A stretch of DNA of 38,302 nucleotides, taken from contig NZ_JAKKCM010000019.1 in the NCBI RefSeq assembly GCF_021728395.1, positions 1 to 38,302 of the forward strand. Direction: 5' to 3'. The DNA comes from Vibrio sp. J1-1. Lineage in GTDB: Bacteria; Pseudomonadota; Gammaproteobacteria; Enterobacterales; Vibrionaceae. Every line of letters starts with the position of its first letter. Position 1 is the first letter of the stretch. The notes under the pieces are model-generated. The model ran no database searches. It was not told where the DNA came from and saw only the letters and a list, made by a program, of their open reading frames with translations. Position numbers and translations under genes: made by a program. This document shows, piece by piece, positions 1 through 8,426 of the stretch.

Positions 1-49
1 CAGAACTCCGCAGTAACGTGTAATTCTTTAGAAAACTCGGACATAAAAA

Positions 50-78
50 AATCGGTCTCAACTATGTTGAGACCGATT
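50..78 (-). terminator. Intrinsic terminator for the leftward DTW/lipoprotein pair
   Basis: A perfect 13-bp stem (50-62 with 66-78) closes a 3-base loop. A run of A residues lies on its left, which becomes a U run for leftward transcripts. It sits about 80 bases past the stop of the DTW gene, so it probably ends that transcript. Confidence 0.85.
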
Positions 79-161
79 ATGATGCCTTGGGAGGATCGTT
101 CAATTACTTAAAACGATCAGCATTAAGCTTAGGCTGCGCTTTTCTATTGTTACCTTCCGCA

Positions 162-758
162 CTACTGTTTGAGTGTGTGACTACTTTTTTCTGCTTGAAA
201 AACAGAAAGGTATTGAGTGAAGAAGTGTTGCATCTGTTGATGATTGGCTTCTTCACCTAATTGTCCCAACAACTGTGCTGCAACTTCAAATGTACACAGA
301 TTTCCTTGTTGTTGATTGCGCCGCAGCTGGTAGTGCGAATCTCCTTGCGTAGTAAGCCCCATCAATGGAATGCCTTCCAGCCATCGACTTTTATTGATCA
401 TCTTGCGCGCCTCTTGCCAGGTCGCATCCAAAATAATAAACAAAGGCTTTCGGCTTTGTAGCTGGCTCCGTTCTTCCACTTGCTCGAGTGTCAGGGCATC
501 CTCATGTGGGAACAGCAACACCGGGTACAGGCTTGAATCTTCAAGGTGAGCAATCAACTCACTAGGTGGCTGCTTGCGATCCCAAATGGCTTGCTTCACA
601 TTAAGTTTGCATTGTTGCAGTAGTTTGCCCGTATTGGTATCACGCGCAAGTTCATTCGGGTGCATCAATAGCATGATGCAGTGCTCACTGCTGAGCTTAG
701 GCTGCAGTGAGCAAATACAGTTGAACTGAAAGCCGCAGGCTGGGCATGGTTGTGCCAT
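162..758 (-). CDS. DTW-domain tRNA-uridine aminocarboxypropyltransferase (TapT-like)
   Basis: Proteins of this family transfer the 3-amino-3-carboxypropyl group of S-adenosylmethionine to a uridine in tRNA, giving acp3U. The 198-residue protein opens with four clustered cysteines (residues 5, 8, 14 and 16), likely a metal site. It carries the signature ILDATWQEARKM near residue 110, matching the DxTW core, with alanine where E. coli TapT has glycine. A later YQLRRN segment also fits the family. The start codon overlaps the stop of the upstream lipoprotein gene by one base, so the two are translationally coupled. Vibrios can hold more than one DTW paralogue, so the exact tRNA position modified is not certain. 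Confidence 0.82.
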   Translation of the reverse strand: MAQPCPACGFQFNCICSLQPKLSSEHCIMLLMHPNELARDTNTGKLLQQCKLNVKQAIWDRKQPPSELIAHLEDSSLYPVLLFPHEDALTLEQVEERSQLQSRKPLFIILDATWQEARKMINKSRWLEGIPLMGLTTQGDSHYQLRRNQQQGNLCTFEVAAQLLGQLGEEANHQQMQHFFTQYLSVFQAEKSSHTLKQ

Positions 759-2308
759 TACAAGCGAACTCCTTCGCGGACAGGGCTAATACCATCCGAG
801 AATAAGCGCACACCACTTACTTGTGTTGACGTTGCCTTTGGCGCCATGCTCGGATTGATTGGGTAGCTAACGCCAGTGTATTGCATGATGTGCTGAGCAG
901 GTGTTGCGCCACCACCACTGACATTAAATATGAGGTCTCGCCAGCCGTGCGAAGTTTGCTGGCCTAGCATGATCGGGCTCTGCACTAGAGTGATACGACT
1001 GTTAAAACGCCACTCACTTTGATGGCTTTCAAAAACGAGCAACGTACAACCGCCCGAACCACACCAATCTAGCTGAACTAACAGCTCTTCGTTTCCATCT
1101 CCATTCAGATCGTAAGTCAGCCAGCGGTATTGGTTGTTGCTTGGGTTGGTTTGGTTGATAAAGAAGTAATTGCGCACCGCAGCGTCGACCTTGGAGTTGA
1201 AGTCGGCACTAGACGGAATTTCGGCACTGCCGATGGGGCTGTTGGCTCGCTTTGGGGCTACTTTTTGAGTGCTTGATTGACGCACTATTGCCGGGTACAA
1301 CACCAAGCCACCATCTGCGATTGGATAAACCATTTCACCGACTTTTTCTTGAGTAGCTTTTAGTTGATTACCTTCCCGTGTGAAAAGTCGCTCTGACTTT
1401 AAACGTTGCTGCTGGTGGTGGGTCATCACGACCTGAACTTGTGATGGACTTAACTGCTGCCAGTAACCACGTTCAACCAGTGGCGCTTGACCGTCGGAGT
1501 AACTGTATTGGGTTATTGCACTGTGATCCGGTTTTAAGGTCATCTGTACTTCAAACCCTTGTGATTGAGTTGACGTTGCGACATAAGTGTTTGCCCATCC
1601 CTGTGTTGAGTCGACATTCGATGCCATCCCACAGCCCTGATACGTTTTACCATCGTGTTTAAGCGTCGCTGTCCAACCATAGATGGAATCACTCATGGTG
1701 TCAGAACAAAGGTTTTCCGTCATGCGCAGTTCACCATCAGCGAGCTGATAAGTGCGTTGACGTGCTTGTAACTGTCTGGCTTCAATGGTGATAGATTGTG
1801 CCAGTTTACCCGGTTGCTGAAACTGCAGTGCATCTGATTCAAAGCTTGCTGACCAGAATGGCTCATTGCCAAATACGCGGGTCGGTTTACTTGGCTGACT
1901 GCAACGTTCAGGGTTCTCACTAGTGAGGAGGTTAACCTGTTCAACGACGAAGTTTGCGTCGAAATCGGCAGAGAAGCCGTCACTACCCGGAGGGTTCAGG
2001 TGGCCAATCATTTCCCCATACATGGGTTGATAAGGCTCGTTACTCAACGATATTGCGCGTTGAACTTGTTGTGGTGACAGTTGCAGCCAGTATTGTTTAT
2101 CACTGCCACAAGGCATGATGTACTGACTTTCGTGGCCAATGACGACTTCACCACGCAGCATGAACGTTTGAGGTTGAATGGTGTCAGGCTTATCTAATGA
2201 TGCTGGTGGGGTGGTTATCTCCTTGTTGCCATTTTCTGGCAATTGAGAGCTACATGCTTGCAGAACCAGCAGAGTGGCGAGGGCCACTGGGTTTTTCAAA
2301 GCCTTCAT
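758..2308 (-). CDS. Lipoprotein with COG3650-like and FG-GAP-like segments
   Basis: This 516-residue protein has a short lipoprotein signal with a lipobox ending LQAC, making Cys19 the lipidated residue. Around residues 145-151 it carries FGNEPFW, the hallmark of COG3650 domains, which are found in periplasmic proteins of unknown role, often with META-domain proteins. Near residue 397 the stretch DLNGDGNEELLVQ resembles a calcium-binding FG-GAP repeat and is followed by a cysteine pair. The protein is probably anchored in the outer membrane, facing the periplasm. Its function is unknown. It is the first gene of a pair with the DTW enzyme and is transcribed away from the EVE gene, with only 47 bases between the two starts. 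Confidence 0.75.
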   Translation of the reverse strand: MKALKNPVALATLLVLQACSSQLPENGNKEITTPPASLDKPDTIQPQTFMLRGEVVIGHESQYIMPCGSDKQYWLQLSPQQVQRAISLSNEPYQPMYGEMIGHLNPPGSDGFSADFDANFVVEQVNLLTSENPERCSQPSKPTRVFGNEPFWSASFESDALQFQQPGKLAQSITIEARQLQARQRTYQLADGELRMTENLCSDTMSDSIYGWTATLKHDGKTYQGCGMASNVDSTQGWANTYVATSTQSQGFEVQMTLKPDHSAITQYSYSDGQAPLVERGYWQQLSPSQVQVVMTHHQQQRLKSERLFTREGNQLKATQEKVGEMVYPIADGGLVLYPAIVRQSSTQKVAPKRANSPIGSAEIPSSADFNSKVDAAVRNYFFINQTNPSNNQYRWLTYDLNGDGNEELLVQLDWCGSGGCTLLVFESHQSEWRFNSRITLVQSPIMLGQQTSHGWRDLIFNVSGGGATPAQHIMQYTGVSYPINPSMAPKATSTQVSGVRLFSDGISPVREGVRL

Positions 2309-2355
2309 GTTATATCTTCCTCATTATTGTTACTCAATCAGCATCGGATGGCATT

Positions 2356-2826
2356 ATGGCATATTGGTTATTTAAAACTGAACCAGATACCTTTTCTATT
2401 GACACGCTTCGAACCCAAAAGGTTTCATGTTGGGAGGGAGTTCGTAATTATCAGGCGCGTAACATGATGCGTGATCAGGTGAAATTGGGCGATTTAGTTC
2501 TGATTTATCACTCTTCGTGTAAAAACGTTGGTGTCGCAGGAATTGCCAAAGTCGTACGCGAAGCGTATCCGGACCACTTCCAGTTCGACCCAGAAAGCGA
2601 TTACTACGACCCGAAATCGGATCCGGAAAATCCACGATGGATCATGGTCGATGTAGAGTTTGTACGAAAAACGGATCGTGTGATTCCGTTGTCAGTGATG
2701 AAAGCGATGCCTGAGCTGGAGAACATGCCCTTAGTCAAACGCGGCAATCGTTTATCGATCATGCCAGTGACAAAGGAGGAGTGGCAAGCGATTCTTGGCC
2801 GAGAGAAGTTACCCAGCCAGCGTTAG
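2356..2826 (+). CDS. EVE-domain protein, 156 residues
   Basis: The protein begins MAYWLFKTEPDTFSIDTL, the standard opening of the EVE family, which is structurally related to PUA and YTH domains and is thought to bind modified bases in RNA or DNA. The EGVRNYQARN motif follows near residue 30, with the family's YHS segment after it. An in-frame upstream extension to 2197 is open, but it overlaps the divergent lipoprotein gene and lacks homology to the family, so ATG 2356 is chosen. Its biological substrate in vibrios is not established. Confidence 0.88.
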   Translation: MAYWLFKTEPDTFSIDTLRTQKVSCWEGVRNYQARNMMRDQVKLGDLVLIYHSSCKNVGVAGIAKVVREAYPDHFQFDPESDYYDPKSDPENPRWIMVDVEFVRKTDRVIPLSVMKAMPELENMPLVKRGNRLSIMPVTKEEWQAILGREKLPSQR

Positions 2827-2839
2827 ACTAGATAAGAGC

Positions 2840-2862
2840 AAGGGCTGTATCATACAGCCCTT
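2840..2862 (+). terminator. Probable terminator after the EVE gene
   Basis: A 9-bp G+C-rich stem (2840-2848 with 2854-2862) closes a 5-base loop 13 bases past the EVE stop. Only three T residues follow, so it may be weak. It lies between two convergent genes and could serve both. Confidence 0.6.
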
Positions 2863-2874
2863 TGGAAGGCTTGC

Positions 2875-3711
2875 TTATTGCTCGTCTTGCAGCAAATGTT
2901 TTTGCAGGTAGCGTGCCACTGCATCTTCGGCGTTACTGCCAATCACTTCATTCTTTGGCAGAGCCTTCATCACTTTTTCGTGTGCTGTGCCCATCACTAA
3001 GCCTTTGCCCGCCATTGATAGCATTTCTACGTCATTCATGCCGTCACCGAATGCAAGGCAGTTTTCCAGTTTCAGACCGAGTGATTCCGCGATGGCTTGC
3101 AGAGCATGCCCTTTAGAAACCTCGCCATTCATGACTTCTAAACACCAAGGTGTTGAGAAGGCAATATTTAATTTATCGCCAAACTGGTCACGTAACTTAG
3201 TTTCGAACCTGACTAGGCGTTCATGGTCTTGGTCTGCGTGGGTAAAGAAGATTTTTGCGATGCCTTCAGTGGGGGCCTGATTTTCATTGAACAGTTTGTA
3301 GGTAAACTCTTCATGGAATTCGCGCAGCGTTTCATCATCTTTGTTCAGTAACCAGTCGTCATTCTGATACATGTGGATGAGTATTTCATAATCGTGCTTG
3401 ATCGTGTCGATCACCCCTTGAACAAGCTCCTGCGGTACGTTTTCGCTATACATCAGTTTATCGTTTTGATCATGCACGCGCGCACCGTTCGAGGTGATCA
3501 TATAAGCCGGAATCCCTACCTGAGAGCGAATGCCAGCGACGTCTACGTGGTGACGACCTGTTGCAAAGACAAAGGTGTAGCCCATTTCATGTAGCGTTCG
3601 CAGCGTCATTTTTGAGTAAGCGCTAAGTTGATGGTTTGGCGCGAGTAGCGTGCCATCCAGATCTGAGGCAACGATTTTAGTGATCTCTTTGCTAGGTAGC
3701 GATGTGCTCAT
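2875..3711 (-). CDS. yigL: HAD-family sugar/pyridoxal phosphate phosphatase YigL
   Basis: This is a 278-residue Cof-type HAD-IIB hydrolase. The nucleophile motif ASDLDGTLL is near residue 15, FVFATGRHHVDV follows, and the metal-binding motif FGDGMNDVEML is near the C terminus. The SNGARVHD and EVMNGEVSKGHAL segments match E. coli YigL, which dephosphorylates pyridoxal phosphate and phosphorylated sugars in the cytoplasm. In E. coli yigL also lies beside pldB and rhtB, so synteny supports the call. It is separated from pldB by about 270 bases that hold a small hairpin (3811-3829), so it may have its own promoter. Confidence 0.9.
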   Translation of the reverse strand: MSTSLPSKEITKIVASDLDGTLLAPNHQLSAYSKMTLRTLHEMGYTFVFATGRHHVDVAGIRSQVGIPAYMITSNGARVHDQNDKLMYSENVPQELVQGVIDTIKHDYEILIHMYQNDDWLLNKDDETLREFHEEFTYKLFNENQAPTEGIAKIFFTHADQDHERLVRFETKLRDQFGDKLNIAFSTPWCLEVMNGEVSKGHALQAIAESLGLKLENCLAFGDGMNDVEMLSMAGKGLVMGTAHEKVMKALPKNEVIGSNAEDAVARYLQKHLLQDEQ

Positions 3712-3982
3712 GAAGTCCTCGTAAACGGTTTGGATAGTGTCGAGTAAGTGGAGTGCAAACGGAGCACTACAGACTGACTAGATCATGCGGCTCCGAATGC
3801 TAGGGGAACTAAAGGTGCTATTCACCTTTCGGGGTTACATCTTGGTTGAAAGCTGAACAAGCCTGATCAGTGTACGTTAAAATAGGGGGGAAAAAGAGGG
3901 TAAATCGCTTAGCTTGCATTTCCTCTTTAATTGTCCTCTGAATAGATACGTATAAAGTACGCCTCGCTTATCTGGCAGCTTA

Positions 3983-4990
3983 CTATTTTTGTGAAGCCGA
4001 GGAAGACTTAGGATGTTTCATAAAACGGAAAATGGCATCCAGCGCTTGATTGCGGTATTTGTCGGTTTCGAACAAAATTTCATGATGCGCACCTTCTACT
4101 GAAAGCAACTCGGTATTCGGGTTGGTTTTACTCAGTTTATCGATGAAACGCTTTTGGGCCAAATTACTAACAATACGATCTTCTCCTGCTTGAATAAGCA
4201 ACACGGGTATTTTTACCTGACGTGTTAATAAGAAGCATTGTTTGGCGGCCATCAGCCCTTGCCATACCCAGCGGGTACTTGGCCCACCGACTTGCAGTTC
4301 TGGCATGTCGGAGTAGAGCCCACGAAACCAATGATAGCGATCATGACTCTGGCTGAGGAGATTATTTTCAAACGGTTTGGGGAAGTACGGCTGATGACCA
4401 GGCGCATAACGTGGTAGCGTTGATACCGCTGAAAGAATTTGTGTCACTGGTAGGGCGATCGGAGATAGGTACCACGGCAGGTTAATCCCGAACATTGGTG
4501 CACTTAAAATCAACCCCGTGAAATGATGCTTTGGGTGAGTTTGAAGATAACGAGTGGCGATGGCACCACCCATGGAATGTGCGACAATAAAACATTGCTC
4601 GTAGTGGTTGAGGTCGTGTTTTTTGATCACCACGTCCATATCTTCAATATAGTCTGCAAAGTCATAGACGTGACCCATATCAGAGTCTTCTAGCAGCCGA
4701 TCTGATAAACCTTGCCCTCGGTGATCAAACGAGTAAACGTCGTAACCTTGGCGGTAGCAGTCATAAAACAGCTCTTGGTATTTCCAGGAAGACTCGATTC
4801 GTCCGTTGACAACCAGCACGGCTTTTTTGTGTTCAGGATTGGTGAGTTTGCACCAGTAGATTTTCTTTTTTTCTGTCCCTTTCACAAAGCCTTCTTGGCG
4901 GTTTTGCCAGAGTTCAGCGATCGGACCACCTATTGCTTGCTCAAATAAGTGCTCTTGAGTATAAGTCGTAGGGGAATGGTGAGTAGCCAT
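3983..4990 (-). CDS. pldB: Lysophospholipase L2 / alpha-beta hydrolase PldB
   Basis: PldB hydrolyses lysophospholipids at the inner membrane. The protein has the nucleophile elbow AHSMGG with Ser139, the YSFDHRGQGLSDR segment typical of monoacylglycerol-lipase-like hydrolases, an acid near IQAGEDRIV, and a catalytic histidine in GAHHEI near the C terminus. The frame is open up to 5056, but that start would sit on top of the divergent rhtB start. ATG 4990 gives the usual MATHHSPTTYTQ opening of 335 residues, with an AGG ribosome site upstream. The rhtB-pldB-yigL order matches enterobacteria. Confidence 0.88.
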   Translation of the reverse strand: MATHHSPTTYTQEHLFEQAIGGPIAELWQNRQEGFVKGTEKKKIYWCKLTNPEHKKAVLVVNGRIESSWKYQELFYDCYRQGYDVYSFDHRGQGLSDRLLEDSDMGHVYDFADYIEDMDVVIKKHDLNHYEQCFIVAHSMGGAIATRYLQTHPKHHFTGLILSAPMFGINLPWYLSPIALPVTQILSAVSTLPRYAPGHQPYFPKPFENNLLSQSHDRYHWFRGLYSDMPELQVGGPSTRWVWQGLMAAKQCFLLTRQVKIPVLLIQAGEDRIVSNLAQKRFIDKLSKTNPNTELLSVEGAHHEILFETDKYRNQALDAIFRFMKHPKSSSASQK

Positions 4991-5055
4991 TAGTCGATTA
5001 CCTGAAGATACGTTGTAGACGCGATGTATCATCGAAGAATTAGGGAGGAAATGCA

Positions 5056-5673
5056 ATGGATACCCATGTTTGGTTCGCCTATTTGGTCACTGCAATTGTT
5101 TTTAGTCTTGCTCCGGGTTCTGGTACCGTAAATTCGATCAGTAATGGTCTGAGCTACGGTACACGTAAATCACTTGGTGCGATTATGGGTTTGCAAATCG
5201 GTTTAGCGATTCATATTGCTATGGTGGGGGCTGGTATTGGCGCGCTGGTGGCACAATCCGCGACAGCGTTCGCTGTTATCAAATGGGTTGGTGCTGCTTA
5301 TCTTGTCTGGCTAGGTTTTCAGAAGTGGCGCGATACTTCTGGTTTGGTGGCGGCAGAGAGTCAAAAAGAGATGTCAGCTATTTCACTGATGTATAAAGCG
5401 ATCCTCATTAACCTGACAAACCCTAAATCGATTGTTTTTCTGGTGGCGTTGTTTCCGCAGTTTATTGATCCGGCTAAAGACCAGTTGACTCAGTTATTGG
5501 TGCTGGGTGTGACGACTGTCGCGGTGGATTCATTTGTGATGCTTGGTTACACCTCACTGGCATCAAAGATGGGCCGTTTTATTCGCTCAGATAAAATTAT
5601 GGCGAACATAAATAAAGTCTTTGGTTCCATGTTTATGGGATGTGGTGCACTATTAGCAGCAGCAAAATCATAA
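5056..5673 (+). CDS. rhtB: Homoserine/homoserine lactone efflux protein RhtB (LysE family)
   Basis: This 205-residue inner-membrane protein has about six hydrophobic helices. It carries the LysE-family opening LAPGSGTVNSISNGLSYGTRKSLGA, given here only by its ends LAPGSG and KSLGA, and the helix NLTNPKSIVFLVALFPQF. Family members export homoserine, homoserine lactone and other amino acids. A strong GGGAGG ribosome site precedes ATG 5056. The gene diverges from pldB and is followed after 27 bases by the EAL-HDOD gene, so the two may share a transcript. Confidence 0.88.
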   Translation: MDTHVWFAYLVTAIVFSLAPGSGTVNSISNGLSYGTRKSLGAIMGLQIGLAIHIAMVGAGIGALVAQSATAFAVIKWVGAAYLVWLGFQKWRDTSGLVAAESQKEMSAISLMYKAILINLTNPKSIVFLVALFPQFIDPAKDQLTQLLVLGVTTVAVDSFVMLGYTSLASKMGRFIRSDKIMANINKVFGSMFMGCGALLAAAKS

Positions 5674-5700
5674 CTCGCTAATTATTAGGTTGTTTTTAGT

Positions 5701-6924
5701 ATGAATACCACGTATGTCGCTCGCCAGCCTATCTTTAATCGTAAAAGACAAACGCTTGGCTACGAACTGTTGTTTCGGGATGGGGAGCGTAATGTATTTC
5801 CTGCTCATATTGATGCAGACCGAGCGACATACCGACTGATTGTCGAAAACTTCCTATCCGTCGGGTTAAATCCGGTGATTACATCATCGCGATGTTTTAT
5901 CAACTTCCCTCATCAGAGTTTGCTGCGTCGTTTACCGCGCAGCTTGCCGAAACATAAAATCGTCGTAGAAGTACTCGAAACTTGTCAGCCCACCGATGAG
6001 TTATTTGAGGCGATTCGAGAGCTTTATCGAGAGGGTTACCTTATCGCATTGGATGACTTCACCCTAACTCCAGAATGGCAACGTTTCTTGCCTTACGCAC
6101 ATATTGTAAAGCTGGATATTATGGCGATGGGGCTAGAGGCGGCCTGTGAATTGGTTAAAAAGCAATTAGCGCAACGAGTCAAATACCATTTTCTAGCTGA
6201 ACGGGTGGAGACTGAAGAAGAGTTTAATCAGGCGAAAGAAGCCGGTTTCAAATTTTTCCAGGGCTACTTTTTCAGTAAACCTCTGGTTTCTCAAACCCAT
6301 TATGTGAGCCCAGAACAGGTTGTAGCACTGCAGTTATTTCGTGAAGTGTGTGTGCCAGAACCAGATTTTCAGCGTATAGAAGACCTGATAACGCAAGATG
6401 TGGCGCTGTCGTACAAACTACTGCGTTTTGTGAATATGCAGGCGACCAAACTGGAAGTGGAAATCCGTTCGTTTCGTCAGGCTCTGATTTACCTTGGGCA
6501 GGATAATCTTAAGCAGTTCGTCTCACTTGTCGTAGCGTCTTATATCTCGACTAACAAACCGCGTGAACTGTTTAATCTCTCGTTGCAACGAGCGCAATTT
6601 TGTCAATTGATGTCTTGTCACCAGCCATTCTCTCATCTGAACGAGCAAGGTTTTATGGTCGGTTTATTGTCGATTCTAGATGCCATGTTTGATCTATCTA
6701 CTGAATCATTAATCAAGCAATTACCGCTCAGTGAACCAGTTCAACAAGCGCTGCTGCATCGAAAAGGGGAATACGGTGCGCTTATTTCTCTGGAAGAATG
6801 CTACGAACGTGCAGACTGGTCCGGAGTGGAAAAACTTTCTAAACAGTTGGGCCTTTGTTTCAAGCAAGTACAGGCCTCTTTGGGTGAAGCGGTTCGTTGG
6901 AGCCAGAGTGTCGCTAACGCCTAG
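5701..6924 (+). CDS. EAL-HDOD protein, cyclic-di-GMP phosphodiesterase-like (resembles V. cholerae CdgJ)
   Basis: The 407-residue protein joins an N-terminal EAL domain (about 1-195) to a C-terminal HDOD domain (about 200-400). EAL-site residues can be traced: ELL at 22-24, Asn68 in INFP, Glu90, Asp118-Asp119 in ALDDF, Lys137 in KLDI, Glu167 in AERVE and Gln187 in QGYFFSKP. The loop after DDF, normally GTGYSSL, is replaced by TLTPEW, so catalysis may be reduced or altered. The HDOD part lacks HD-GYP catalytic residues and is likely a signalling or protein-binding module. The architecture and the position after rhtB recall the V. cholerae motility and biofilm regulator CdgJ; that name is not certain here. 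Confidence 0.85.
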   Translation: MNTTYVARQPIFNRKRQTLGYELLFRDGERNVFPAHIDADRATYRLIVENFLSVGLNPVITSSRCFINFPHQSLLRRLPRSLPKHKIVVEVLETCQPTDELFEAIRELYREGYLIALDDFTLTPEWQRFLPYAHIVKLDIMAMGLEAACELVKKQLAQRVKYHFLAERVETEEEFNQAKEAGFKFFQGYFFSKPLVSQTHYVSPEQVVALQLFREVCVPEPDFQRIEDLITQDVALSYKLLRFVNMQATKLEVEIRSFRQALIYLGQDNLKQFVSLVVASYISTNKPRELFNLSLQRAQFCQLMSCHQPFSHLNEQGFMVGLLSILDAMFDLSTESLIKQLPLSEPVQQALLHRKGEYGALISLEECYERADWSGVEKLSKQLGLCFKQVQASLGEAVRWSQSVANA

Positions 6925-6992
6925 CCTTTCCATTATTAAACTTTTGTGACGTTACGTGCTGAGCGCTTGACGCTGTCGAGGTTTTAAATAAG

Positions 6993-7014
6993 TATATACG
7001 CATATCCATATATA
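6993..7014. promoter_or_regulatory. Probable ArsR operator
   Basis: A 22-bp dyad has matching TATATA ends (6993-6998 and 7009-7014) around a central palindromic ATAT (7002-7005). It lies just before arsR, and a -35-like TTGACG is at 6967-6972. Winged-helix ArsR repressors bind AT-rich dyads like this next to their own start. The fit is by symmetry and position only. Confidence 0.55.
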
Positions 7015-7026
7015 GGTATGTTTACT

Positions 7027-7362
7027 ATGCTTCCACATCAGTTTTTCAAACTTTTATCTGACGAGACTCGCGTACGGTGTTTAATGCTGGTGGCTCGTGA
7101 AGGAGAGGTTTGTGTGGGCGATTTAGCGTTTGCACTTCAAGAGAGCCAACCGAAAGTTTCTCGTCATCTTGCCCAGTTAAGAGCCAATGGCATCTTAGTT
7201 GATAAGCGCCAAGGGCAGTGGGTGTTTTACCAGCTGTCGCAACAGCTACCAGGCTGGATGAGAAAAGTGATTGACGATTTAGTGGCATCGAACTGTTTGA
7301 AGCAAGAGTACCAGCAAGATATTTCGCGCCTGCACGATAAAAATCGTGAGGCCTGCTGCTAA
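7027..7362 (+). CDS. arsR: ArsR-family arsenic-responsive repressor
   Basis: This small winged-helix repressor (111 residues) carries the family signature LSDETRVRCLMLV followed by a recognition helix ESQPKVSRHLAQLR. Arsenite binding to cysteines releases ArsR from DNA. Only one cysteine of the classical CVCDL pair is kept (Cys29 in EVCVGDL), but Cys90 and a terminal ACC pair could form a C-terminal metalloid site, as in other ArsR lineages. ATG 7027 is preferred over ATG 7018 because the AGG at 7014-7016 is well placed only for it, and MLPHQFFKLL is the common opening. It heads the ars operon and probably represses it through the dyad at 6993-7014. Confidence 0.85.
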   Translation: MLPHQFFKLLSDETRVRCLMLVAREGEVCVGDLAFALQESQPKVSRHLAQLRANGILVDKRQGQWVFYQLSQQLPGWMRKVIDDLVASNCLKQEYQQDISRLHDKNREACC

Positions 7363-7412
7363 CAGCACACAACGGATAGATATTTCAACGTAGAAGATTT
7401 GAAGGGAAAATT

Positions 7413-8414
7413 ATGACGATTAAAGTAGGAATTAACGGCTTTGGCCGAATCGGCCGTTTGGCATTGCGTGCGGCGTTTGACTGGCCTGAATTGGAATTTG
7501 TTCAGATTAATGATGTTGCTGGTGATGCGGCAACGCTGGGGCACTTACTGGAATTCGATTCGGTTCAGGGGCGTTGGCACTATGAAGTTCAGGTTGAAGG
7601 CAACGAACTTATCATTGATGGTAAGCGTATTGTCACTACCCAGCAGCGAGACATCGATGCCGTTAATTGGTCGGGCTGTGATGTTGTGATTGAAGCAACT
7701 GGCGTACATCGCAAAACGTCTTACTTAGATCAGTACCTTGACCAAGGTGTTAAGCGAGTTGTCGTCAGTGCGCCAGTAAAGGAAGAAGGCATTGCTAACA
7801 TCGTTGTGGGTGTGAATGACCATATCTTTGATCCTGAGAAACACCGTATTGTGACCGCGGCATCTTGTACTACCAACTGTATTGCACCAGTGGTGAAAGT
7901 GATTCATGAGAAACTGGGAATCGAGCAGTCTTCCTTCACAACGATTCATGATTTGACTAATACACAGACTATTCTGGATGCGCCACATAAAGACCTGCGT
8001 CGTGCCCGCGCTTGTGGCATGAGCCTTATCCCTACCACGACAGGCAGTGCGACGGCGATTGTGGAAATTTTCCCAGACCTGAAAGGCAAAATTAACGGCC
8101 ACGCAGTACGAGTTCCTTTAGCAAATGCGTCACTGACCGACATTATCTTCGATGTTAAACGTGATACCACGGCAGAAGAAGTGAATGCATTACTGAAAGA
8201 AGCGTCTGAAGGTGAATTGAAAGGCATTCTTGGTTTTGAAGAGCGCCCATTGGTATCGATTGATTACAAAGGCGATCAGCGCTCTACCATCGTCGATGCA
8301 CAATCAACCATGGTCGTAGGCTCACGCATGGTGAAGATTTACGCGTGGTATGACAATGAAATGGGTTACGCAACACGTACAGCAGAGCTGGTACGTAACG
8401 TTGGTCTGGCATAA
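7413..8414 (+). CDS. ArsJ-associated glyceraldehyde-3-phosphate dehydrogenase
   Basis: The 333-residue protein is a GAPDH homologue with the NAD-binding [14 protein letters not shown] start and the catalytic motif SCTTNC (Cys152). The segment after the histidine motif ([10 protein letters not shown], then DLRRARACG) differs from the housekeeping enzyme. In known ars operons this dedicated GAPDH uses arsenate in place of phosphate to make 1-arseno-3-phosphoglycerate, which ArsJ then exports. It lies between arsR and the phosphatase gene, 12 bases from the latter, and arsJ follows. A housekeeping role is unlikely given the context. Confidence 0.88.
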   Translation: MTIKVGINGFGRIGRLALRAAFDWPELEFVQINDVAGDAATLGHLLEFDSVQGRWHYEVQVEGNELIIDGKRIVTTQQRDIDAVNWSGCDVVIEATGVHRKTSYLDQYLDQGVKRVVVSAPVKEEGIANIVVGVNDHIFDPEKHRIVTAASCTTNCIAPVVKVIHEKLGIEQSSFTTIHDLTNTQTILDAPHKDLRRARACGMSLIPTTTGSATAIVEIFPDLKGKINGHAVRVPLANASLTDIIFDVKRDTTAEEVNALLKEASEGELKGILGFEERPLVSIDYKGDQRSTIVDAQSTMVVGSRMVKIYAWYDNEMGYATRTAELVRNVGLA

Positions 8415-8426
8415 CGAGGTTTAAAT

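Noticed and set aside
3811-3829. Hairpin AAAGGTG/CACCTTT between yigL and pldB
   Set aside because: Seven weak pairs with no clear T run; it may occur by chance.
3893-3928. Hairpin AAAGAGG/CCTCTTT past the pldB stop
   Set aside because: The 22-base loop and short stem make it a poor terminator candidate.
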